Assembly (NCBI GenBank): GCA_003533785.1 | Contig: DQCR01000061.1 | Coordinates: forward strand, 1 to 6,854 | Source: Flavobacteriaceae bacterium | GTDB taxonomy: Bacteria > Bacteroidota > Bacteroidia > Flavobacteriales > Flavobacteriaceae | DNA: 6,854 bases | Direction of reading: 5' to 3' | Part shown: positions 1 through 5,084 of the stretch, piece by piece | Position numbering within the stretch: position 1 is the first letter of the stretch | Layout: every line of letters begins with the position of its first letter | Notes under the pieces: model-generated | Databases searched by the model: none | What the model was told of the DNA's origin: nothing | What the model saw: the letters and a program-made list of their open reading frames with translations, nothing else | Program-made: the position numbers and the translations under genes

Positions 1-704
1 TCTGCTGATAAAACAGATCCTCCATTAAATCCAAACCAGCCTAACCATAAAATCAAAACACCTGCAGAGGCTAGAGGAATATTGTGACCCGAAAGTATTT
101 GTGGTTTTCCATTTTCATCAAATTTCCCGATTCGGGCCCCTAAGAAATAGATAACGATAAGAGCAGCCCATCCACCTACCGAGTGGACTAAGGTTGAACC
201 TGCGAAGTCATAGAATCCCCACTGGTCCAAGAAACCGCCGCCCCATTTCCATGAACCGACTATCGGATAAACCAAGCCGACATAAATAAGAGAAAAAAGC
301 ATAAAAGCGGAGAGTTTAATGCGTTCAGCCACAGCTCCTGACACAATGGTAGCAGCTGTAGCAGCAAACATTCCTTGAAAAAGGAAGTCGGTCCACCAGG
401 TATATCCTCCATCTGCGTATCCAAAATCCATACCTCCTTCAGGTGCAGCAATTCCGAATCCAGCAAAGCTGAAAATCCCCATTGAGCCGTCAGCAAAACC
501 AGGATACATAAGATTAAATCCTCCAAGGGCGTATACAAGTAAGCCCATGGTAATGACAAAAAAGTTTTTAAATAAAATGTTGACAGTGTTTTTTTGGCGC
601 GTAAGTCCAATTTCCAAAAATGAGAAGCCAAGGTGCATAAAAAAGACCAAGGCAGTACAGATCATCATCCATACGTTGTTTACTGTGAGTAGTGTAGTTT
701 CCAT
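1..704 (-). CDS. amt: Ammonium transporter Amt, N-terminal part (cut by window edge)
   Basis: Inner-membrane ammonium channel of the Amt/MEP/Rh family, which brings in NH4+/NH3 for glutamine synthesis. The first 234 residues are visible; the C-terminal half lies beyond the left edge (family proteins are usually around 400 residues or more). Family signatures seen are FFMHLGFSFLEIGL (residues 21-34), KNTVNIL (38-44), the segment around FQGMF (109-113), AVAERIK (124-130), DFAG (166-169) followed by His174, and WFGFNGGS (223-230). By alignment with E. coli AmtB, F109/F113 match the periplasmic Phe gate, D166 the conserved Asp, H174 the first of the twin pore histidines and S230 the Ser of the outer ammonium site; the second His is outside the window. 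Alternating hydrophobic helices fill the rest. There is no obvious cleaved signal peptide. The gene starts 39 bases after the PII gene stop, so the pair is probably one operon. The family assignment is secure; only completeness is unknown. Confidence 0.95.
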   Translation of the reverse strand, partial: METTLLTVNNVWMMICTALVFFMHLGFSFLEIGLTRQKNTVNILFKNFFVITMGLLVYALGGFNLMYPGFADGSMGIFSFAGFGIAAPEGGMDFGYADGGYTWWTDFLFQGMFAATAATIVSGAVAERIKLSAFMLFSLIYVGLVYPIVGSWKWGGGFLDQWGFYDFAGSTLVHSVGGWAALIVIYFLGARIGKFDENGKPQILSGHNIPLASAGVLILWLGWFGFNGGSVLSA

Positions 705-743
705 ACTAGCGTGTATTAAATATTAGTGATGTAAGGTTTTTTG

Positions 744-1082
744 TTAGTTTAAGGAAGGGCTCCCTTTTTCTCCGGTTCGAATTCGGATGGCTTCTTCCAC
801 GGGAAGAACAAATATTTTTCCATCCCCAACGTTTCCTGTAGCCCCAGATTTTACGATTGCCTCAACAGTCCGATCGGCAAATTCATCAGAGACAACTATA
901 GAAAGAAAACGTCTTTGGATTTCAGAAGTGCTATAACTAATACCTCTGTATACATTTCCTTGCTTTTCATTTCCAACTCCGGTAACATCCCAATAGCTGA
1001 AAAAATTTACTTCGACCTCATGCAGTGCATTTTTTACATCGTCGAATTTTGACTTGCGAATGATAGCTTCAACTTTTTTCAT
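744..1082 (-). CDS. glnK: PII nitrogen regulatory protein (GlnK/GlnB type)
   Basis: Small trimeric cytosolic signal protein that reads ATP/ADP and 2-oxoglutarate and binds targets, classically AmtB, through its T-loop. The start chosen (MKKVEAII) gives 112 residues, the length of E. coli GlnB; an in-frame ATG at 1172 would add a 30-residue extension of low-complexity character with no match to the family. Conserved parts seen are the N-terminal strand MKKVEAIIRKSKFDDV, the B-loop TGNVGDGKIFV (82-92) and the C-terminal IRIRTGEKG (99-107). The T-loop (about 35-54) is one residue shorter than in E. coli GlnB; Tyr50 falls at the place of uridylylated Tyr51, and Glu39 stands where the 2-oxoglutarate/Mg-ATP ligand Gln39 normally is. 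Position directly upstream of amt supports glnK as the name; automated annotation might call it glnB. Fold and family are certain; whether Tyr50 is modified or 2-oxoglutarate is bound normally is open. Confidence 0.95.
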   Translation of the reverse strand: MKKVEAIIRKSKFDDVKNALHEVEVNFFSYWDVTGVGNEKQGNVYRGISYSTSEIQRRFLSIVVSDEFADRTVEAIVKSGATGNVGDGKIFVLPVEEAIRIRTGEKGSPSLN

Positions 1083-1100
1083 AAGATTAAATATTTGTAT

Positions 1101-1108
1101 CAAATGTA
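1101..1108 (-). promoter_or_regulatory. Possible -7 box of the glnK-amt promoter
   Basis: The minus strand reads TACATTTG here, a perfect match to the Bacteroidota -7 consensus TAnnTTTG, ending 18 bases before the glnK start codon. No TTTG/TTG is found at the expected -33 distance (about 19-21 bases upstream). That place is instead occupied by the AGGGT end of the inverted repeat at 1126-1196, which would suit an activator-dependent promoter. An eight-base match with four fixed-T/G positions occurs often by chance in AT-rich DNA. Confidence 0.3.
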
Positions 1109-1125
1109 TCCGCATCATTATAAAT

Positions 1126-1196
1126 ACCCTCTTATTGTGGGGGGTGTATTTGTAATTTTTATTAAATAACAACTTTTACCCCCAAAAAAATAGGGT
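1126..1196. repeat. 71-base interrupted inverted repeat upstream of glnK
   Basis: Left arm 1126-1145 reads ACCCT-N8-GGGGGGT on the plus strand; the right arm 1178-1196 is its inverse, ACCCT-N8-GGGGGT on the minus strand. Aligned arm to arm, 16 of 19 positions match, with one extra G on the left, and 32 AT-rich bases lie between. The G/C blocks stand out sharply from the AT-rich surroundings. Arm centres are about 51-52 bases apart, close to five helical turns. It lies 44 bases before the glnK start on the minus strand. It could be a pair of operators for a nitrogen-responsive regulator, or a long RNA hairpin in the crcB trailer or glnK leader. The repeat is seen directly; its role is inferred. 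Confidence 0.6.
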
Positions 1197-1202
1197 CATA
1201 CA

Positions 1203-1223
1203 AAAATAATAGTGCATTATTTT
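1203..1223 (-). repeat. AT-only hairpin after crcB, possible weak terminator
   Basis: Perfect inverted repeat AAAATAAT / ATTATTTT with a 5-base loop, 22 bases past the crcB stop on the minus strand. On the minus-strand RNA the second arm runs on into extra U residues, and a separate run of eight U lies just after the crcB stop. The stem contains no G-C pair, so as an intrinsic terminator it would be weak. It may simply reflect AT-rich sequence. Confidence 0.3.
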
Positions 1224-1245
1224 GAGAAAAATTCAAAAAAAAGGA

Positions 1246-1626
1246 TTAGCTGTTGATTTTTAAAAGAAAATAACCCAAGCCTACGAAGAGAATTCCCAAT
1301 CCCAAACTACTCAGATTATACACTATTAGATAAAAGAGTTGATTGTGCCTTAAAAGAGTTAGACTCTCATTGGAAAAAGTGGAAAAAGTAGTGAGGCCTC
1401 CACAAAACCCTGTAAGCAGAAACAGTCCTGTATTTGATCTCAGAAGATCATTTTTTATTAACCATCCGCTCAGTAATCCAATCAAAAAACAACCTAACAT
1501 ATTGGCGATAAACGTAGACCAAGGAAAGTTTCCCCCATTTAAAGCTGGGATTTTTGCGATAAAAAATCGAAGGCAAGCGCCTAGTCCACCACCCACAAAA
1601 ACCCATAAAAGTTGTTTGATGACCAT
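1246..1626 (-). CDS. crcB: Fluoride ion channel CrcB/Fluc
   Basis: Small membrane protein that forms a dual-topology dimeric fluoride channel and exports toxic F- from the cytoplasm. At 126 residues it has the usual length, with four hydrophobic segments at about 5-24, 36-57, 66-88 and 97-122. Signatures seen are GGGLGACLR (12-20), PWSTFIANMLGCFLIG (35-50) with pore-lining Asn42, and GFCGGLTTFSTFSNE (73-87), which contains the Phe residues (F81, F84) of the fluoride path and the backbone region of the structural Na+ site (G77-T80). The ATG lies 1 base after the stop of the upstream small membrane protein gene, so its translation is probably coupled to that gene. No fluoride riboswitch core was recognised upstream. 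Single-copy, as expected for homodimeric Fluc. Confidence is high because all three family motifs are intact. Confidence 0.96.
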   Translation of the reverse strand: MVIKQLLWVFVGGGLGACLRFFIAKIPALNGGNFPWSTFIANMLGCFLIGLLSGWLIKNDLLRSNTGLFLLTGFCGGLTTFSTFSNESLTLLRHNQLFYLIVYNLSSLGLGILFVGLGYFLLKINS

Positions 1627-1627
1627 C

Positions 1628-1816
1628 CTACTTGACTGTAAGTAATTTGATGCTGAAAAGGAGAATCACAACAACAGCTATAGCGACTAGAACTCTCGAA
1701 CTTCCCTTAAAATATTTGGGTTGTTCCGCTTTATCTTTTCGATACGACCGAATAATTACTGCAGTAAATACCACAACAAAAAATAAAGCAAAAATCAATT
1801 GTCCTACACTAAACAT
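1628..1816 (-). CDS. Small two-helix membrane protein of unknown function, upstream of crcB
   Basis: Predicted 62-residue integral membrane protein with no function I can name. Two hydrophobic helices (about residues 4-22 and 40-59) are joined by a short basic/polar loop, SYRKDKAEQPKYFKGSS (24-40). I chose the ATG that gives MFSVGQLIF; another in-frame ATG at 1861 would add 15 residues (MPAHFIYLL...) and cannot be excluded. I recall short proteins of the same plan (M-S-x-GQLIFA..., YRKD, KGS...) in Flavobacteriia genomes, annotated as hypothetical, but this is from memory. The stop is separated from the crcB start by a single base, so the two are almost certainly co-translated, and a link with fluoride handling is a guess from context only. 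A perfect Shine-Dalgarno at 1881-1888 is too far from either ATG to serve it in the normal way. Confidence 0.75.
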   Translation of the reverse strand: MFSVGQLIFALFFVVVFTAVIIRSYRKDKAEQPKYFKGSSRVLVAIAVVVILLFSIKLLTVK

Positions 1817-1863
1817 TGCGCTTGTTTTTTGTAAAAGTAAATAAATGAAATGGGCTGGCATAA

Positions 1864-1875
1864 ATTGTTAACAAT
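1864..1875. repeat. 12-base perfect palindrome in the divergent intergenic region
   Basis: ATTGTTAACAAT is a perfect 12-base palindrome between the divergently transcribed small membrane protein/crcB unit and the NTP pyrophosphohydrolase gene. Its size and location would suit an operator for a dimeric regulator. A palindrome of this length can also arise by chance in AT-rich DNA. Confidence 0.35.
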
Positions 1876-1880
1876 CCAAA

Positions 1881-1888
1881 ACCTCCTT
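1881..1888 (-). promoter_or_regulatory. Perfect Shine-Dalgarno sequence without an obvious partner ATG
   Basis: The minus strand reads AAGGAGGT, fully complementary to the 16S anti-Shine-Dalgarno. The nearest downstream ATG (1861) is 19 bases away and the preferred start (1816) is 64 away. At a textbook spacing of 6 bases there is a TTG (1874-1872) opening a 21-codon frame whose stop at 1809-1811 overlaps the preferred start of the next gene. Such sequences are uncommon in Bacteroidota leaders, so it may be functional or coincidental. Confidence 0.35.
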
Positions 1889-1910
1889 TTTTCATTCTCC
1901 GTACAATAAA

Positions 1911-1934
1911 TATTATTTTCAATTTAAAATAATA
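1911..1934. repeat. AT-rich inverted repeat just before the NTP pyrophosphohydrolase start
   Basis: Perfect 9-base arms TATTATTTT / AAAATAATA around a 6-base centre, ending 3 bases before the ATG at 1938. It could be an operator or a weak mRNA hairpin covering the initiation region. The same half-site (AAAATAAT/ATTATTTT) recurs at 1203-1223 in the opposite arrangement. Low-complexity origin is possible. Confidence 0.4.
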
Positions 1935-1937
1935 CTC

Positions 1938-2327
1938 ATGATCGAAAAACCATTATCCGCAGTAGCTACTTTTCACGAAACGTATGATTTATTAACCAAC
2001 GAATCTCCTACTGTAGATGTTGCAGATTCTATTAAGTCACTTCGCTATGAACTGATGAAAGAAGAAAATGAAGAATATCTTGAGGCTGTCAAAAATAATG
2101 ATCTTGTTGAAATGGCAGATGCCCTGGGTGATATGCTCTACATTTTATGTGGTACTATTATCACCCATGGGATGCAACATAAAATAAGCGCTGTGTTTGA
2201 GGAGATTCAACGCTCTAATCTGAGTAAATTAGGAAAAAACGGCAAACCCATCTACAGGGAAGACGGTAAGGTGATGAAGGGTCCCAACTATTTTAAACCC
2301 AATATTGCAAAAGTGTTGGAATCTTAG
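1938..2327 (+). CDS. All-alpha nucleoside triphosphate pyrophosphohydrolase (MazG/HisE/DR2231-like)
   Basis: A 129-residue cytosolic enzyme of the all-alpha NTP pyrophosphatase superfamily, which cleaves (d)NTPs or related compounds to the monophosphate and pyrophosphate. The metal-binding motif is visible as E42-E43-x-x-E46 in the helix ELMKEENEEYLEA, followed by E58-x-x-D61 (with D65) in VEMADALGDMLYIL. The E-E-x-x-E plus E-x-x-D arrangement matches that described for Deinococcus DR2231, a dUTPase-like member. The C-terminal tail with SNLSKLGKNGKP and YREDGKVMKGPNYF (residues 93-119) is typical of the small MazG/HisE-like subgroup rather than of MazG itself or true HisE, which lies in a histidine operon. 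It is divergent from the small membrane protein/crcB unit and converges on ilvE, overlapping it by 4 bases. The substrate cannot be told from sequence: dUTP, damaged dNTPs or another nucleotide are all possible. Confidence 0.88.
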   Translation: MIEKPLSAVATFHETYDLLTNESPTVDVADSIKSLRYELMKEENEEYLEAVKNNDLVEMADALGDMLYILCGTIITHGMQHKISAVFEEIQRSNLSKLGKNGKPIYREDGKVMKGPNYFKPNIAKVLES

Positions 2328-3391
2328 CCAACTTTATACCTCCATCCGAAGGGATCTTGGGAAATATTGTATTGAATACCTGTTATCGCCTCTTTGGCTT
2401 GTGCGGCAAATGAATTTTGAATTTCTGTCAAACTGTAATCGGTACCTTCGTAAGAAAAACCATTAATTGGACTGATAACCACAGCAGTTCCACTTCCAAA
2501 AACTTCGAGAAGAATCCCTTTGTCAGCAGCTTCTATGATCTCCTGAACGCTTACAGGTCGTTCTTCCACTTGGATTCCTTGATGTTGTGCCCACTCAATG
2601 ACACTTTTTCGGGTAATCCCGTCGAGGATCGTATCACTTGCAGGAGCCGTAAGTAGCCGATCTTCGATTCGAAAGAAAATATTCATTGTACCGGCTTCTT
2701 CTAAATAGGAATGAGTTGCGGAATCTGTCCAAATAATTTGTTGGAATCCTTTTTTCATGGCTTGTGAAGTAGGGTAGAACTGAGCAGCGTAATTCCCCGC
2801 TGCTTTAGCATAGCCCACCCCTCCAGAAGCGGCCCTACTGTAATTTTTTTCTATAAGTACTTTGAGTTCTCCGCCACTATAATAGGAATTTACGGGGGAA
2901 CAAATAATCAAAAATTTGTATTCCAATGATGGTGAGGCTTGAACACATGCTTGGTTGGCAAATACGAAGGGACGGATATAAAGGGAGCTACCTATACCAG
3001 GCCTTACCCAATCCGAATCCAATTCAAGTAGCGTTTCCAAGCCCTCGAAAAAGTACTCCTTCGGAAATTCGGGCATTCCCAATCGAATCGACGATTTATT
3101 AATTCGGTTAAAATTTAACTCAGGACGGAACAACCAAAGTTGTCCACTATCGTCTTTATATGCTTTCATCCCTTCAAAAACTGCCTGGCCATAATGTAGG
3201 GCACTTGCTGAAGGAGCCAAGGAAATATTTTGATAGGGAACGATTTCTGGAGTTTGCCATTGTCCCTGTTTGTAATCGCAGACAAACATATGATCCGTAA
3301 AAATTTCACCAAAGGATAGTTGATCAAAATCAACGGAGGCCAAACGGGATTGTTTGGTTTGGGAGACATTAAGGCTTTTTGTTGGATTCAT
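2324..3391 (-). CDS. ilvE: Branched-chain amino acid aminotransferase (class IV, PLP)
   Basis: Transfers the amino group between leucine, isoleucine or valine and 2-oxoglutarate: the last step of branched-chain amino acid synthesis and the first of breakdown. It is a 355-residue, cytosolic, fold-type IV PLP enzyme of the longer BCAT type (eukaryote-like length, longer than the roughly 309-residue E. coli IlvE). Motifs seen are HYGQAVFEGMKAY (66-78), FRPELNFNR with Arg89 (PLP phosphate contact), the catalytic lysine K196 in GYAKAAGNYAAQ, YLEEAGTMNIFF (229-240) with the conserved Glu, ILDGITRKSV (255-264) and the GSGTAVVISPI phosphate-binding stretch (299-309). The start is supported by the N-terminal FGEIFTDHMFVCDY block, which lies at the expected distance. 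It stands alone on the minus strand, with no other ilv or leu gene visible. Its stop codon overlaps that of the convergent gene. Nothing is missing. Confidence 0.96.
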   Translation of the reverse strand: MNPTKSLNVSQTKQSRLASVDFDQLSFGEIFTDHMFVCDYKQGQWQTPEIVPYQNISLAPSASALHYGQAVFEGMKAYKDDSGQLWLFRPELNFNRINKSSIRLGMPEFPKEYFFEGLETLLELDSDWVRPGIGSSLYIRPFVFANQACVQASPSLEYKFLIICSPVNSYYSGGELKVLIEKNYSRAASGGVGYAKAAGNYAAQFYPTSQAMKKGFQQIIWTDSATHSYLEEAGTMNIFFRIEDRLLTAPASDTILDGITRKSVIEWAQHQGIQVEERPVSVQEIIEAADKGILLEVFGSGTAVVISPINGFSYEGTDYSLTEIQNSFAAQAKEAITGIQYNISQDPFGWRYKVG

Positions 3392-3434
3392 AAATCAAAA
3401 GTAGTTTTTTTCTAAAAATGAAGCCACTCCAAAT

Positions 3435-3442
3435 TATATTTG
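3435..3442 (+). promoter_or_regulatory. Possible -7 box for mnmD
   Basis: TATATTTG matches the Bacteroidota -7 consensus TAnnTTTG exactly and ends 23 bases before the mnmD start codon, in the 74-base divergent gap with ilvE. No TTG is found at the proper -33 distance, so support is partial. Confidence 0.3.
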
Positions 3443-3465
3443 TTTTTTATACATGAAATTCTATT

Positions 3466-4149
3466 ATGAAAGAGAAAAAAATATTTATTACAGCGGACGG
3501 AACTCCTTCCCTGGCCCTTGATAGTGTAAAAGAAACCTATCACTCTCGACATGGAGCACTCCAAGAATCCCGCTATGTTTATATCGATAAAGGGTTGAAA
3601 TATTGGGATTCCAATCATCCAGGCTCGAAATTTTGTTCCGTATTCGAAATGGGTTTTGGTACGGGACTCAATGCTCTACTTGCGGCAGAGTACGCTACAA
3701 ATCATAAACAGTCTTTATATTTTGAATCAGTAGAAAACGATCCGCTTGCTTCATCAACTCATGCAGAGCTGGGCTATTCCTCTCTTTTTCCCGATCTAGA
3801 AAATGATGCCGCAAGGATGGAATTACTTCAAGAATATTGGGATACACCTCAAAACTTCTCCTCGTATTTTAATTATTATAAAAAAAACCAAGATTACTTT
3901 CAGTGGGACTCGGATCGAACTTTTAATGTTATTTTTTATGATGCTTTTGGGGCTCAGGCTCAATCTGAAATGTGGGAAGAAAAAGCATTGACTAGGGCAG
4001 TGGAAAAATTAACCCCAGGGGGAGTATGGGTAAGCTATTGTGCAAAAGGTAGTGTGCGTCGTACTTTACAAGCTCTGGGCTTAATCGTTGAGCGCTTGCC
4101 GGGTCCTCCTGGAAAAAGAGAAATGCTTCGGGCTAGCAAGGAGGAATAA
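3466..4149 (+). CDS. mnmD: tRNA 5-methylaminomethyl-2-thiouridine(34) methyltransferase MnmD
   Basis: SAM-dependent enzyme that carries out the last step of mnm5(s2)U34 formation in the wobble position of certain tRNAs, methylating the aminomethyl group. It is 227 residues, a free-standing MnmD corresponding to the N-terminal half of the two-domain E. coli MnmC; the FAD-dependent MnmC oxidase half is absent here. Motifs seen are YHSRHGALQESRYVYIDKG (25-43), SAM motif I EMGFGTGLNALL (61-72), an acidic strand end at E87/E90, FYDAFGAQAQSEMW (157-170), SYCAKGSVRRTLQALG (190-205) and GPPGKREMLRA (213-223), all typical of the DUF752 family. It is divergent from ilvE and 23 bases ahead of the epimerase-like gene, so probably co-transcribed with it. 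How the carboxymethyl-to-aminomethyl step is handled in this organism (other enzyme, or the GidA/MnmE ammonium route giving nm5U) cannot be seen here. Confidence 0.92.
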   Translation: MKEKKIFITADGTPSLALDSVKETYHSRHGALQESRYVYIDKGLKYWDSNHPGSKFCSVFEMGFGTGLNALLAAEYATNHKQSLYFESVENDPLASSTHAELGYSSLFPDLENDAARMELLQEYWDTPQNFSSYFNYYKKNQDYFQWDSDRTFNVIFYDAFGAQAQSEMWEEKALTRAVEKLTPGGVWVSYCAKGSVRRTLQALGLIVERLPGPPGKREMLRASKEE

Positions 4150-4172
4150 ATTACTTTTGCTCTAAAAAGCAA

Positions 4173-5084
4173 ATGAAAATCCTTATCACGGGTGCCACTG
4201 GACTCATTGGATCCGAACTAGTACCCGCACTTCAATCCTTCGGACATCAGATACATTACTTAACCACCAGCCCAACTAAAAAAAAATATTTTACCGATGC
4301 ACAATCCTTTCTTTGGAATCCTCAAAAAAACGAAATTGATTCACGCTGCTGGGAGGGTATTAGTGTCCTGATACATTTGGCTGGGGCTTCAATTTCCATC
4401 CCTTGGACGACTGCAAACAGAATTAAAATTCGCCAAAGCCGAATACAGTCAACCCAGTTATTGGTTCAAAGTTTGAAAGCAACCAAACAGACACTGGATA
4501 CCGTTGTCGCTGCTTCTGGAATTGGCTTGTATCCTTCTTCATTGGATGGACTCTATAAGGAATCAGATGCTGCAGGATCTGATTTTCTATCTTCTGTAGT
4601 AAAAGATTGGGAAGACGTAGTGAATGACTTTGCCTCCTATACTTCTAAAATAATCAAATTGAGAACAGGTTTGGTTTTATCCCGCAAGGGTGGGGTACTT
4701 CCCGTCTTATCACTTCCAGTTCAAATGGGTTTGGGTGCCGCTTTTGGCTCGGGAAAGCAAGGACAGTCTTGGGTGCATATTTCAGATCTTATCCAACTGT
4801 ATATTTTTGCACTAGAACTTGATGAATCGAATGTCTTCAATGCTGTGGCTCCTCAACCTGTAACTCAAAATGAATTGATAAAAATTCTAGGTTTGGTAAT
4901 TAAGCGCCCTGTTTTTTTACCTAATATCCCAGCTTTTTTGATTCGTTTATTTCTTGGAGACAGAAGTGCGTTGGTCTTGGGAAGTCAATTTGTTAGTGCA
5001 GCCAAGATCCAAGAAAAAGGTTTCCTTTTTAGGTATACCACCCTCGAAATGGCATTGCGACAGTTATATTCCGCTGAAAAGTGA
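4173..5084 (+). CDS. TIGR01777-family NAD(P)-binding epimerase-like protein (YfcH/SDR39U1 type)
   Basis: A 303-residue cytosolic extended short-chain dehydrogenase-like protein. The Rossmann dinucleotide motif is at the N-terminus, GATGLIG (7-13). Family blocks follow: HLAGASISIPWTTANRIKIRQSRIQST (68-94), SGIGLYP (115-121), KDWE (144-147), LRTGLVLSRKGGVLP (163-177), QSWVHISDL (198-206) and a C-terminal DUF1731 region (about 248-298) with LPNIPAFLIRLFLGDRS and GFLFRY. The usual YxxxK catalytic pair is not intact: Tyr120 is present but position 124 is Leu, so activity as a classical SDR is doubtful. Some relatives carry the label cell division inhibitor SulA, a name not supported by sequence. 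The true substrate is unknown. It lies 23 bases after mnmD and 59 before grpE, probably in the same transcript; the context does not explain its job. Confidence 0.88.
   Translation: MKILITGATGLIGSELVPALQSFGHQIHYLTTSPTKKKYFTDAQSFLWNPQKNEIDSRCWEGISVLIHLAGASISIPWTTANRIKIRQSRIQSTQLLVQSLKATKQTLDTVVAASGIGLYPSSLDGLYKESDAAGSDFLSSVVKDWEDVVNDFASYTSKIIKLRTGLVLSRKGGVLPVLSLPVQMGLGAAFGSGKQGQSWVHISDLIQLYIFALELDESNVFNAVAPQPVTQNELIKILGLVIKRPVFLPNIPAFLIRLFLGDRSALVLGSQFVSAAKIQEKGFLFRYTTLEMALRQLYSAEK

Noticed and set aside
260..631. Minus-strand open frame of 123 codons rich in Leu and Phe
   Set aside because: It lies out of frame inside the well-supported amt gene; the amt frame carries all family motifs.
1083..1172. 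30-residue N-terminal extension of the PII protein from an upstream in-frame ATG
   Set aside because: PII proteins begin MKK- as here from 1082, the 112-residue length fits exactly, and the extension overlaps the possible -7 box and part of the inverted repeat.
1343..1844. Plus-strand open frames opposite crcB and the small membrane protein
   Set aside because: They mirror genes with clear family motifs or membrane pattern and have no recognisable domain of their own.
1627..1937. Fluoride riboswitch expected for crcB
   Set aside because: crcB is 1 base behind another gene and I could not find the conserved riboswitch core in the region before that gene.
2417..3369. Open frames of 67-79 codons on both strands within ilvE
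   Set aside because: They are shadow frames of ilvE; they contain no domain and no plausible start context.
3396..3403. TACTTTTG on the minus strand just before ilvE, matching TAnnTTTG
   Set aside because: It lies 4 bases from the start codon, so transcription would begin inside the coding sequence, and the nearest TTTG upstream is 26 bases away.
3412..3618. Minus-strand open frame of 68 codons over the start of mnmD
   Set aside because: It covers the conserved N-terminal motifs of mnmD on the opposite strand and shows no family signature.
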